64,000 nt of DNA, from the NCBI RefSeq assembly GCF_001510645.1, contig NZ_LMVB01000004.1, forward strand, positions 137,048 through 201,047, read 5' to 3'. Of the stretch, positions 10,071 to 18,012 are shown piece after piece (position 1 is the first letter of the stretch; every line of letters starts with the position of its first letter). Made by a program: the position numbers and the translations under genes. Source of the stretch: Paenibacillus sp. FJAT-29882. GTDB taxonomy: Bacteria; Bacillota; Bacilli; Bacillales; DSM-1321. The notes under the pieces are model-generated. The model was not told the origin of the DNA, did not search any database, and saw only the letters and a list, made by a program, of their open reading frames with translations.

Positions 10071-10314
10071 ATGATCATGAAATACTGGCTGCACTTTGAG
10101 AAATTAGATAAAACACCCTTCGAATTAGGCAGATCCAAAGAAGTTATACTCTCACAATAGTTTGAACAGCTATAGCCGCTGGACATTTGTCCATCAAACA
10201 CATGATGTAACGGCAGATGATGAGATTTGGATCTGTATTGTTGGGGAAACGTTAAAGCATCGTGATGTGACCCCCTACGTGAATCTCTTTATTATCCAGG
10301 GTGAGAATAAATAG
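10071..10314 (+). pseudogene. Broken small gene of unknown function
   Basis: Two coding-like blocks in adjacent frames: 10071-10160 (MIMKYWLHFEKLDKTPFELG, then a stop) and a second block ending at 10314 (RWTFVHQTHDVTADDEIW, PYVNLFIIQGENK). A nonsense codon plus a frameshift separate them. Together they suggest a decayed protein of about 80 residues. I do not recognise it. Confidence 0.35.
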
Positions 10315-10368
10315 AATTTAAGCAACTCACATCATTAGTTAATCATAATTAAATTATGGTAAACTGTT

Positions 10369-10388
10369 CGTTAAAATTGTATTTAACG
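10369..10388 (-). repeat. Recombinase-type core site, copy 2, inverted relative to copy 1
   Basis: CGTTAAA and TTTAACG arms around ATTGTA. Read on the minus strand it has the same flanks as copy 1 (ATTCG and AAC); only the 6-bp centre differs (TACAAT against TTCTAA). It lies 37 bases before the TTG start of the tyrosine recombinase, so it could also act as that gene's operator. Confidence 0.6.
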
Positions 10389-10425
10389 CGAATCGACAAA
10401 TTTCGACGTAGAAAGGTTGATAATC

Positions 10426-11571
10426 TTGGCAGTATCTAGGGAAAAAATTATTCATGAAAAACGCTTAGAATTATATCTTGCAGATATGCCAGAATATATA
10501 GTCGAGTATGTTCGTTCCAAAAGACGCGCGAAATACTCGCCCTCTACCCTACTCGGTTATGTTCATGAATATATAAAATTTTTCAATTGGCTAAAACAAG
10601 AAGGAATCTCAGAGGTTGAACATATCAAAGATACACCCCTATTCATTTTAGAGAAACTCAGCAAGTCCAATGTAGAATTTTACATGGAACATTTAAATGA
10701 AGAAGTGATAAGTACAGAAAAAGAAAGAAAAAAAGGTATTGAAAGGAAACGTTCGGAAGCGGCTGTTTCTCGTAACATTAATGCACTCAAATCCCTTTTT
10801 AATTACATCACGACTGAAACAGAAAATGAAGATGGTGAGTGCTATTTTTACCGAAATGTATTCAGTAAAATAAAAACTCACAAAAGTGATGAAACAGCCA
10901 GCAACCGTGCAGAAAAAATAAGCTCGATTATCCTTAGTGAAAATGAAATAAATGACTTTATTAATTTTGTAAGACATGACTATGAAAAGACAATATCACC
11001 ACAAAAAAAGGCTGCCTTCCATCGTGACAAAATACGTGACCTCGCCTTAATTAGTGTACTTTTAGGGAGTGGTATTAGGGTAAGTGAGATAGCCAGCTTA
11101 ACACTAGAGGATATAAATTTTCAAAAAGACCGTATTGATATTATTCGTAAAGGAAACAAGGCGGACACAGCATTAGTATTCGCCTCCGCCCTTCTCGATC
11201 TAAAAGATTATTTACGTATTAGGGATCAGTATCCAGGAGCCAAAGACACGCCTTATGTATTCCTTACAAAATATGGTGGTTCTTCTCGACCAATCTCAGT
11301 AAGAGCTATTCAGAATTTAATTAACAAATATACATTGGCTTTCAATTCAAAAGAAGAAATGTTCGCCACTGGAAAAGGCCTTAGTCCTCATAAATTACGC
11401 CATACATTTGCAAGTGAATGGATTCGTAACGGCGGGAATATTATTCTTTTGCGTGACCAATTAGGCCATAATACAATAGAAACTACTCAAAAATATACAA
11501 ATCTTTCCTCGGAGGAACGACGCAAAGTTATGGATAAAATGGAGCAGTCTCGTACCGATTATTTATCATAA
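10426..11571 (+). CDS. XerC/D-like tyrosine recombinase
   Basis: A 381-residue site-specific recombinase. The N-terminal SAM-like DNA-binding domain (to about residue 170) is followed by a catalytic domain with GSGIRVSEIASL (Arg I), a Lys in the beta-hairpin, HKLRHTFASEW (HxxR), GH in RDQLGHNTIETTQ, and the nucleophile Tyr in KYTNLS. The TTG at 10417 abuts the GAAAGG ribosome site, so TTG 10426 is the better start. The gene sits beside inverted sites flanking the RES gene, which are its most likely substrates. It is longer than XerC (~300) and closer to plasmid or phage integrases. Confidence 0.9.
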   Translation: MAVSREKIIHEKRLELYLADMPEYIVEYVRSKRRAKYSPSTLLGYVHEYIKFFNWLKQEGISEVEHIKDTPLFILEKLSKSNVEFYMEHLNEEVISTEKERKKGIERKRSEAAVSRNINALKSLFNYITTETENEDGECYFYRNVFSKIKTHKSDETASNRAEKISSIILSENEINDFINFVRHDYEKTISPQKKAAFHRDKIRDLALISVLLGSGIRVSEIASLTLEDINFQKDRIDIIRKGNKADTALVFASALLDLKDYLRIRDQYPGAKDTPYVFLTKYGGSSRPISVRAIQNLINKYTLAFNSKEEMFATGKGLSPHKLRHTFASEWIRNGGNIILLRDQLGHNTIETTQKYTNLSSEERRKVMDKMEQSRTDYLS

Positions 11572-11716
11572 ACGTCAACAAATTAAGCAATCGTTAATCT
11601 ACTACAACTAGGCTTATAATGCTATCTGAATTAATTAATAATGACAAAATACTGTACTTTGTATTTTTGTCATGTAATAATCAATTATATATTTAATAAA
11701 ATATTATACAAAGCGG

Positions 11717-11755
11717 AAGGACCGCAAATCATTTTATGATTTGCGGTCCTTTTTG
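11717..11755 (+). terminator. Strong intrinsic terminator
   Basis: AAGGACCGCAAATCAT pairs with ATGATTTGCGGTCCTT and is followed by T residues; about 145 bases after the recombinase gene. Confidence 0.85.
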
Positions 11756-11893
11756 ATTTACATTGTATTTAAAATATTCTGTTTATGTGATTAATCTATG
11801 TAATTGTAAATTCATCAACGTTATTGTTTTTCAACATAATTTGAATCTGCATTACAGGAAAAAATAATTGTAGTTCTTTTAGGAGAGGTATAG

Positions 11894-12541
11894 ATGAAAT
11901 CAAAAAATGATTTACTTAAGATCATTGGCATACTATCAATGATTATCGATCATGTCGGCTATATTTTTTTTCCCGATATTCCGATTTTTAGAATTATAGG
12001 TAGACTAGCCTTCCCTATTTTCGCATTTCATATTTATATTGGTACCATTTACACACAAAATTTTAACAGATACATACTAAGATTACTAGCATTTGCTTTA
12101 ATATCTCAACTACCCTATACATTAGCTTTTCAAATCCTTACTCTTAATGTTCTTTTCACCCTGCTTCTTGCAGCATTACTACTAAGATCCATCATCAATA
12201 AAAAGTGGTTAGTCATGATCTTGATTATTACAATCGCATATTTCATTGATTTTGATGCTGGAATTTACGGCATTTTTATTCCATCTCTTTTTTATATAAC
12301 TAAAGACAGGCCTGGACTAACAATCCTAACCTGGATATTTTGGACCTCTTTATTTATAGGTTATTCTCATCCTTATTATCAACTGTACGGGATAATAGCA
12401 GTAATACTTTGCCTAATAAATAAACAGTTTAGTTTTAAAATTAGGATAACTAAATGGTTCTTTTACATATTTTACCCCTCACATTTATTAATCCTTGCAA
12501 CTCTGTCTGTGGTTATATTTTCACCTATCTTTAATAAATGA
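11894..12541 (+). CDS. TraX-like polytopic membrane protein
   Basis: A 215-residue protein with about seven membrane segments. The N-terminus (MKSKNDLLKIIGILSMIIDH, then GRLAFPIFAFHIY) matches the TraX family, which includes the F-plasmid pilin acetylase and many Firmicute proteins of unsettled role. Ribosome site TTTTAGGAGAGG. A single-gene unit with its own terminator. TraX genes are common on conjugative elements; a role in modifying pilin or a surface component is possible but not shown. Confidence 0.85.
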   Translation: MKSKNDLLKIIGILSMIIDHVGYIFFPDIPIFRIIGRLAFPIFAFHIYIGTIYTQNFNRYILRLLAFALISQLPYTLAFQILTLNVLFTLLLAALLLRSIINKKWLVMILIITIAYFIDFDAGIYGIFIPSLFYITKDRPGLTILTWIFWTSLFIGYSHPYYQLYGIIAVILCLINKQFSFKIRITKWFFYIFYPSHLLILATLSVVIFSPIFNK

Positions 12542-12546
12542 AAAAA

Positions 12547-12583
12547 AGAGCTAGTTTGGAAAATAGTTGTCCAAACTAGCTCT
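12547..12583 (+). terminator. Strong intrinsic terminator
   Basis: AGAGCTAGTTTGGA pairs with TCCAAACTAGCTCT directly after the TraX-like gene. Confidence 0.85.
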
Positions 12584-12616
12584 AAAATTTATTTCTTCAT
12601 TTGTCTCCGAATAAAT

Positions 12617-12841
12617 TTAGAATTTCCTCAATCTTTGGAGGCACTCTTCCTCATTAAGATCTTTATGATACTTAAATTTCTCGGAAAATGATGTCACTGT
12701 AATAACTTAATACCTTATACTTGCAAACTTATTAATTTCCGTTTGAACATGTCGTAATAAGCGATTAATCTCACACGTCCCAAAAGATTCCTGATAATGA
12801 CTATTACTAAATATGGCCTCTGTCCCAAAATCTCTTAGTTC
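12617..12841 (-). pseudogene. Decayed gene fragment of unknown function
   Basis: Minus-strand block with coding character: LRDFGTEAIFSNSHYQESFG and CEINRLLRHVQTEINKFAS, then a stop at 12707, followed by a second block FSEKFKYHKDLNEEECLQRL ending at 12617. No start or ribosome site remains. It occupies the otherwise gene-free stretch 12584-12942. Confidence 0.4.
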
Positions 12842-12942
12842 TTATTTCACTAACACCCATCCGGTATTTTAATAACCTATATATCAATCTACGGTATCTC
12901 ACCAAGATCAACTCTAATATTTTGATTTCATTCATACCAATT

Positions 12943-13362
12943 TTAACAAGAGATTTTCTTAAAGTTTAAATAAAACTCTAATTCCTTTTCCCTTCTATTT
13001 TTAACATGTATCCATATAATAATTATTGCAGTAGAAAAAAATAACAAGTTCAGAAACCAATTAGTCATTATTATTGGACCTATTAACAGCGCAAATATAA
13101 TACATGTCTTTAAAGCTGGATATAGTTTTAGCTCTATTTTATCATTCATTGAAAATGTAATAGTTGCCGAAGGTGAACAGCCAGTTTTCAGAGCTATTTT
13201 AATCCATTCATAGCTGGTAAATAGCTTTAATAGGTATATACCACAAATCACATTTACCACAAATAATAATAAAAACAAATCAGTAATATCATTAATAAGT
13301 ACAAAGAGTAAAGAGAAAACCAATCCACTTATATAAGGTTTCATAAATTCAACGTACTTCAT
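12943..13362 (-). CDS. Membrane protein, unknown
   Basis: A 139-residue protein with four hydrophobic segments in two pairs (about 10-50 and 85-120) and a basic C-terminus. Its ATG overlaps the stop of the gene upstream (ATGA type), so the pair is translationally coupled. No recognised family; pairing with a 65-residue soluble partner on a conjugative element is its only context. Confidence 0.6.
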   Translation of the reverse strand: MKYVEFMKPYISGLVFSLLFVLINDITDLFLLLFVVNVICGIYLLKLFTSYEWIKIALKTGCSPSATITFSMNDKIELKLYPALKTCIIFALLIGPIIMTNWFLNLLFFSTAIIIIWIHVKNRREKELEFYLNFKKISC

Positions 13363-13556
13363 GCTCTGAAAACCTCAACGGTTTCTAAAAAAGGAGCAAT
13401 ATTAACAGGTTCATTAAAACTTCCTAATCGACAATCCATTGCATATTTGGGTTCCCCTGTAAATAAATCGATTTGTTGCTTCAATGCCATAAGAGCAATC
13501 ACTTTAAATTTTGATGGTTGTGTAGTAGCAAATCTTTTTACTTTAATACCTTCCAT
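13359..13556 (-). CDS. Small soluble protein, unknown, coupled to 12943-13362
   Basis: Sixty-five residues starting MEGIKVKRFATTQPSKFKVI; ribosome site AGGGGTAG before the ATG. The stop overlaps the start of the membrane protein downstream. No recognised family. Confidence 0.55.
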   Translation of the reverse strand: MEGIKVKRFATTQPSKFKVIALMALKQQIDLFTGEPKYAMDCRLGSFNEPVNIAPFLETVEVFRA

Positions 13557-13683
13557 TGAAATCTACCCCTTAATAAGAATATTTTTAGTTGAAATAATTT
13601 TCATTTTTTTAACTTCATTCATTAAAGATTTAATCACTTACTATCGTTAAATATCAGCTAGTTTTATCGTGAAATATAAAAAT

Positions 13684-13709
13684 AGCCAATACCTATTACA
13701 GGTATTGGC
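13684..13709 (-). terminator. Intrinsic terminator for the 15466-13728 operon
   Basis: GCCAATACCT pairs perfectly with AGGTATTGGC; on the minus strand it is followed by a U-rich stretch. It lies 19 bases beyond the 13728 gene. Confidence 0.8.
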
Positions 13710-13727
13710 GGTTCTTCCACTCGGTAA

Positions 13728-14330
13728 TTACATATTAATATTATATAATAATATCACAATTAATAAGTTACTTAAACCTCTTATTTTCATTTTTTTAACA
13801 AAATTATTAAAACTTCCAAATTCTTTTCTGATAGCATATAAAGAAGGATAATGACTTTCCTTTTTTTTATTATATTCACGTTGAGTAATACGTTTGTTAC
13901 TATTTAAAAATTCATTATAAGTATTTAAATAGTCACGTTCTGAATACAAATATTTCGCAAAATACAGATCATTAAAATATGGACAAGACCAATTTACTTT
14001 AACAACTTGGATGTATCTAAATAAAAGTCCGTGTATTATATGGGTAAGCGGATAAGATGAGAATATTGATTCTAACATCGCTATTTCATCTTTAGAAAAT
14101 TGTATCGTTGTAGAGTGAAAAGAAAACTCTGTATTAAATTCAGGCAGCATATTTGTCTTCTCAACTTTTCTTTGAACCGGTATCTCAATGTCATCTTTCT
14201 CAAGAATAAGAAAGATCATATCACGATACGTCATATTGCTTTCCTTTTGGATGTTTTCAATTTCTCTATACAAATTATATTCAATTTTAAAGAGAATCGT
14301 ATTTTTGACACTATTATTACCATTCTTCAT
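13728..14330 (-). CDS. Unknown protein with possible ribbon-helix-helix start
   Basis: A 200-residue basic protein. Residues ~10-50 (KNTILFKIEYNLYREIENI followed by a helix-turn-helix pattern) could form a ribbon-helix-helix DNA-binding unit; the rest is unrecognised, with a hydrophobic C-terminus. Overlaps the upstream gene by 14 bases and is the last gene of the Rad52-like operon. Predicted role, if any, would be DNA binding or regulation in that operon. Confidence 0.55.
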   Translation of the reverse strand: MKNGNNSVKNTILFKIEYNLYREIENIQKESNMTYRDMIFLILEKDDIEIPVQRKVEKTNMLPEFNTEFSFHSTTIQFSKDEIAMLESIFSSYPLTHIIHGLLFRYIQVVKVNWSCPYFNDLYFAKYLYSERDYLNTYNEFLNSNKRITQREYNKKKESHYPSLYAIRKEFGSFNNFVKKMKIRGLSNLLIVILLYNINM

Positions 14331-14883
14331 TCGGATTTAAAAACCATTCATTTTGAGGATTAACAATGTTCTGTTTATATTCCATATACTTTTGAATCTC
14401 ATATGGTTGTCCTTCATAACCTTCCTCACCAGGTAGGACTTGTAACGGTACTCCTACCCTCACAGCCTCTTTTTGAGCCAGCTCTACTCCTAAATCATAG
14501 ATTAATTCTCTCTGTCCCTGATATGTCAGTGCTTTTTCAATTCCAACATGTAAATCACCTTTTATTTTCATTGATGGATCAACAGGAATAGCTCTTTCCG
14601 TTCCTTTTTTAGTCAAAACAAAAATTGGGAGCCCTTCATCATCTTTAGGTAGTCGTGAATAGTCTTTTTCCCATCCATAAGGGACCATATTGGGATCATT
14701 AAACCAGTGATGCATCTCGGGAATAACATTTAAATCTCTCATGAATTTTCCTGTGGTTACGCATTCCATTGCTAAATTATGATCTAAATCATTTTCGACT
14801 GTTTCATTAAGCAAAGAACATTTCCTTCTATTCGAATCATAATTAAAACATAGCGTACATGTCGCATTAATTGTTTTTTTCAT
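14317..14883 (-). CDS. Cys-containing plasmid protein, unknown
   Basis: A 188-residue protein with an N-terminal CTLCFNY...RKCSLL...AMEC arrangement that could bind one metal ion. The middle has a PYGWEKDYSRLP segment and the C-terminus is acidic. It lies 4 bases after the Rad52-like gene and overlaps the next gene, so it is in that operon and probably acts with it in DNA recombination or repair. No family recognised. Confidence 0.6.
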   Translation of the reverse strand: MKKTINATCTLCFNYDSNRRKCSLLNETVENDLDHNLAMECVTTGKFMRDLNVIPEMHHWFNDPNMVPYGWEKDYSRLPKDDEGLPIFVLTKKGTERAIPVDPSMKIKGDLHVGIEKALTYQGQRELIYDLGVELAQKEAVRVGVPLQVLPGEEGYEGQPYEIQKYMEYKQNIVNPQNEWFLNPNEEW

Positions 14884-14887
14884 AGCT

Positions 14888-15466
14888 TTATCCTCTTTTC
14901 TTCATAAAATGTGTAGGTATATGATCTTTACAGTATTTATTTCGGATCAGATTCACTTCTAAGATATCTATGTCTTCACGAGTAAGTGCTATTTTACATT
15001 TAATACAAATATCTTTTTCAACTTTTACTACTTGAGATGACAGCACATTATTAACTCCTGGATTCTTTGACCATTCTCTATAAGGAGCTAAATCAATCCA
15101 TCCCATCATGAATTTATTGCATGCATCTCTTAATGCATCACTTTCGGCTGCCCGGATACTGTTTTTAAAGAATTGAATTTTCCCCGAATCTTCAAATACT
15201 TGAAAGTTCGAAAAGCCACTACCTTCCCTGGCCGCTCCTAAAATAGTTAGTGTCCCTTTCACCATTATTTGCTTATCATTTTCATATATAAACGGTTCGC
15301 CAGTAGTATGCCAAGACCAATGCATGCCAGCAGCATCTTCTAATCTCTTAATGTAAGCTTGGATAGGAATATGTGCTGTCTTTCCCTCTTTTTTAACTGT
15401 TCCTTCTGGAAAGGGCTTAGTTAATTTATTAGTAATTTCTTTATATTTTTCATCATCAAATTCCAT
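14888..15466 (-). CDS. Rad52/Rad22-like single-strand annealing protein
   Basis: A 192-residue protein. Residues ~30-130 follow the Rad52 N-terminal fold: YIKRLEDAAGMHWSWHT at the helix and first strand, a central sheet (KGTLTILGAA, GFSNFQVF) and the helix AESDALRDACNKFMMG, equivalent to the conserved RKEAVTDGLKRAL helix of Rad52. The C-terminus adds CIKCKIALTREDI, a probable zinc ribbon (C-x2-C plus YCKDH). Such proteins anneal complementary single strands in phage and plasmid recombination. Ribosome site AAAGGAG. First gene of a three-gene operon. Confidence 0.75.
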   Translation of the reverse strand: MEFDDEKYKEITNKLTKPFPEGTVKKEGKTAHIPIQAYIKRLEDAAGMHWSWHTTGEPFIYENDKQIMVKGTLTILGAAREGSGFSNFQVFEDSGKIQFFKNSIRAAESDALRDACNKFMMGWIDLAPYREWSKNPGVNNVLSSQVVKVEKDICIKCKIALTREDIDILEVNLIRNKYCKDHIPTHFMKKRG

Positions 15467-16284
15467 ATTAAACTCCTTTATCCACGCGATGTAAAATTTG
15501 GAATATTTCTTTATACACTATATTATAATTTATATATATCTTCGAATCAAGATATATAAATTGTTATCCTGAACGTATAAAAAGGAGCTTTTACTCTTGT
15601 TGAATATAATCTCCTTTTTATGCCCACCCACCAACTTTACCCTCTGAAAAGTTGTTCTGGATTCCGTATATGAGAATGCACGCAATAATGCTCTGGTTTC
15701 ATAGTTATGCTTCGGACTAGGAGTTTTTCTTTGTAAATATTTAAATTCACTTTGTTTATGTCTTATTGAAGTAACCTTCAACTTTAGTTTAAGTGTACTT
15801 CTTCACAATATCCATTAGCGTTACTAAAGAATCTGGACCTTAAAAGGAAAAAGAGCGCTGATCCTTATTCAAGGATTGCGCCCTTTTATGGAATAAGGAA
15901 AAATCCTGCATAGCCTTTAAAAGATATATATATTTCTGTATGGGTTACTTTCTAAAGGTCTCAAGGATAGCGCCCTATTGTTGGATAGTGGTAAATATGA
16001 AAGAGCTACAAAAATGACAAAGTATGTAAAGACAGGTCGATTAACTGTCTATAGAGCTGCTAAAATAAATGAAATAGGAAAACCTTGATAAATCAAGGAT
16101 GTGTAAAATCTTGCTTAAACGATAAATATAAGAAGCGAATAAGCCCCTGTGTATCAAGGGCTTGTTTTTGTGCTCGATTCCTTTAACTTCACATAATTTA
16201 AACTGCTTTTGTATAGAGTATTCATTTAATTCTTGGAGCTCTTGTTTAGCAATCGGGCCAGATTGTGACTTCTTTGACATATAA
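15467..16284. other. Gene-poor interval with hairpins and repeat fragments
   Basis: About 800 bases without a supported gene. A long hairpin lies at 15578-15621 (ATAAAAAGGAG...CTCCTTTTTAT), a GC-richer hairpin at 15851-15888, and further fragments of the GCGCCC repeat family near 15960-15985 and 16140-16170. Short open frames here are built from these hairpins and look spurious. Confidence 0.55.
15851..15888. terminator. Palindromic repeat/terminator-like hairpin
   Basis: AAAGAGCGC...GCGCCCTTT arms enclose an inner GATCCTT/AAGGAT stem. It belongs to the dispersed repeat family described in the findings (the GCGCCC core). Confidence 0.55.
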
Positions 16285-16307
16285 AAAGGCACAGTTATTG
16301 TGCCTTT
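16285..16307 (-). terminator. Intrinsic terminator for the HEPN-motif gene
   Basis: AAAGGCACA pairs with TGTGCCTTT; on the minus strand it is followed by TTTTTA. It lies just beyond the 16325 stop. Confidence 0.8.
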
Positions 16308-16324
16308 ACTCATTAAAGTATTTT

Positions 16325-17761
16325 TTATTTGTTAGAAAAAGCATTACTTTTATTTTCTGCTATATAGTATTCAGTTCTTCTTTCAACTATATTTTTAAGT
16401 TGAGGGTTGAATAGCTCAATTAAATACCTTGCAATCAATTCTAAGTAAATATTTACATTGTTTAAAAGTTTATAGTTCTTTGAATAATCATATCTGGCAT
16501 TTCCTCGCCCACTTCCTCCATGAGCCGCTGCATTTCTTCCGTGTACGTAGATTATCTTTCCTAAATCCTTCTTCTTAAGATATGAATCTTTATTCCACTC
16601 TTTTTTTATTTTTATTGCCTCTTTCTTTAATTCCGTAACGAAATTTACATATTTAGCATCTCTTTTCCTCACAACTTTTTCATTTTTTTCATCTATATAT
16701 GTGCCATAATCAACATAATATAAAGGATTATAATTATGTTTCATAATCTCATTTATATAATAATTAAGTGCATCCACTGGATCATAATTAGCCGGTTTCA
16801 TTAGGGGTTTATAATGATTTTGTGCACCGTATTCAAAAACTCTAAATAGGAAAACACATCTAGGGAGTGATTCAAATTGTTTTAGAGATGCATGGTATAA
16901 TTCAAATAACATTTCATGTTGTGAATCTTTAAAATGGACGGTCGAGTAGCCTTTCACTTGTTTTAATATAGGAAGTTCAAGATGTAAAGGCTCATCCTCT
17001 GGACTTTCAAAGAAATTCTTCTTTCTTAACCTAAGCATGTCCAGTAAATCAAACTGTTCGTATAAATTAAATAGCTTCTTATTAAAACTACGATTTTCTG
17101 TAAAGTAAAAATAAGGACGGCCACTTAAATAAGCAATAATATTCAACAATGTATTTTTTGTAGCTTCACTTGTGTTTTCGTTACCAAAAACAGAATAATG
17201 CGATCCTTCATTTGCGGTGATATACGCGTCTTTGTATAAAATAATATCTTTTCGATACCTATAAACTGGTTCAGGTCCAATAAAGCTGTCTGGGGTGTTT
17301 ATATATTCAAACGGATATTTTTTTAAACTATATAATAGCTGGTTTGTCTCCTCTAGTTCCCTTTTTATCATCAGCTTCAGGTAATTCTTTATGTTTTCAT
17401 ATAATGATTTTTCATCACTATATAGCTTTCTACTTTCCAGTACCCTTTTTATAATTATTTCAATACTTTTAGGATATTTTAGACTTACTGCTTCCTTATC
17501 TAATTCTTTTAATATACGTATGCACATTTTTCTTTCAGATAGATAAATCATCTTATATTTCTCTAAGTAAGGCTTTTTCTCGTTAGAGGTTTTGCATAAA
17601 GCTTTTTCTTTCCCTAATTTAAAAATAAGCTCCTCATAACCCTTTAACCTATATAAATGGAGTCTTTTCATAAAGTTAATTGGATTTAAATCGCTTAAAT
17701 CTATTAATTTATCAAAAGAACTCTCTAGTTCTTTTAATTCCTTAGCTACATCCAAGATCAT
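16325..17761 (-). CDS. HEPN-motif protein, candidate RNase/defence effector
   Basis: A 478-residue protein; most of it is unrecognised, helical and Lys/Tyr-rich. Near the C-terminus, residues 409-414 read RNAAAH inside VHGRNAAAHGG, which is the R-x4-6-H signature of HEPN ribonucleases, followed by a helix (NNVNIYLELIARYLIELF) as expected for the last HEPN helix. Many abortive-infection effectors have a long sensor region followed by such a module. Single-gene unit with its own terminator; divergently unrelated neighbour is the SIR2 gene 250 bases upstream on the same strand, separated by a terminator repeat, so a two-gene system is possible but not evident. Confidence 0.6.
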   Translation of the reverse strand: MILDVAKELKELESSFDKLIDLSDLNPINFMKRLHLYRLKGYEELIFKLGKEKALCKTSNEKKPYLEKYKMIYLSERKMCIRILKELDKEAVSLKYPKSIEIIIKRVLESRKLYSDEKSLYENIKNYLKLMIKRELEETNQLLYSLKKYPFEYINTPDSFIGPEPVYRYRKDIILYKDAYITANEGSHYSVFGNENTSEATKNTLLNIIAYLSGRPYFYFTENRSFNKKLFNLYEQFDLLDMLRLRKKNFFESPEDEPLHLELPILKQVKGYSTVHFKDSQHEMLFELYHASLKQFESLPRCVFLFRVFEYGAQNHYKPLMKPANYDPVDALNYYINEIMKHNYNPLYYVDYGTYIDEKNEKVVRKRDAKYVNFVTELKKEAIKIKKEWNKDSYLKKKDLGKIIYVHGRNAAAHGGSGRGNARYDYSKNYKLLNNVNIYLELIARYLIELFNPQLKNIVERRTEYYIAENKSNAFSNK

Positions 17762-17883
17762 AATTATTCCCCTTTAATCTTTTATAAATAGATTGTACAA
17801 TAATATCCAATTTTAAAAAGATACATTATAACAAATTCATATCATACACAAACCTAATTAACATAATGTGATGTTATCGGTAT

Positions 17884-17960
17884 TGAAAAAGGATCTTCCA
17901 ACTGAAGATCCTTTTAGCTGTTTATACAATTAAAGCGCCCGATTGCTGAATAATGAGTTT
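17884..17960. repeat. Dispersed repeat: GATCTTC hairpin plus GCGCCCGATTG tail
   Basis: GGATCTTC...GAAGATCC hairpin with T run, then TACAATTAAAGCGCCCGATTGCTGAATAA. Same layout as 55879-55945, 60190-60262 and 63786-63860. Here it acts as terminator between the SIR2 and HEPN genes. Confidence 0.7.
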
Positions 17961-18012
17961 TTTTATCTTAGAACTTTTTAGTTAAGCCTCTGTTCGTTAA
18001 CTAAAATTCTTT

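Noticed and set aside
15530..15781. Minus-strand frame of 83 codons
   Set aside because: Built largely from hairpin sequence, no ribosome site, no coupling to the Rad52-like operon.
16041..16313. Minus-strand frame of 90 codons
   Set aside because: Its start lies inside the terminator of the HEPN-motif gene and the rest runs through repeat fragments.
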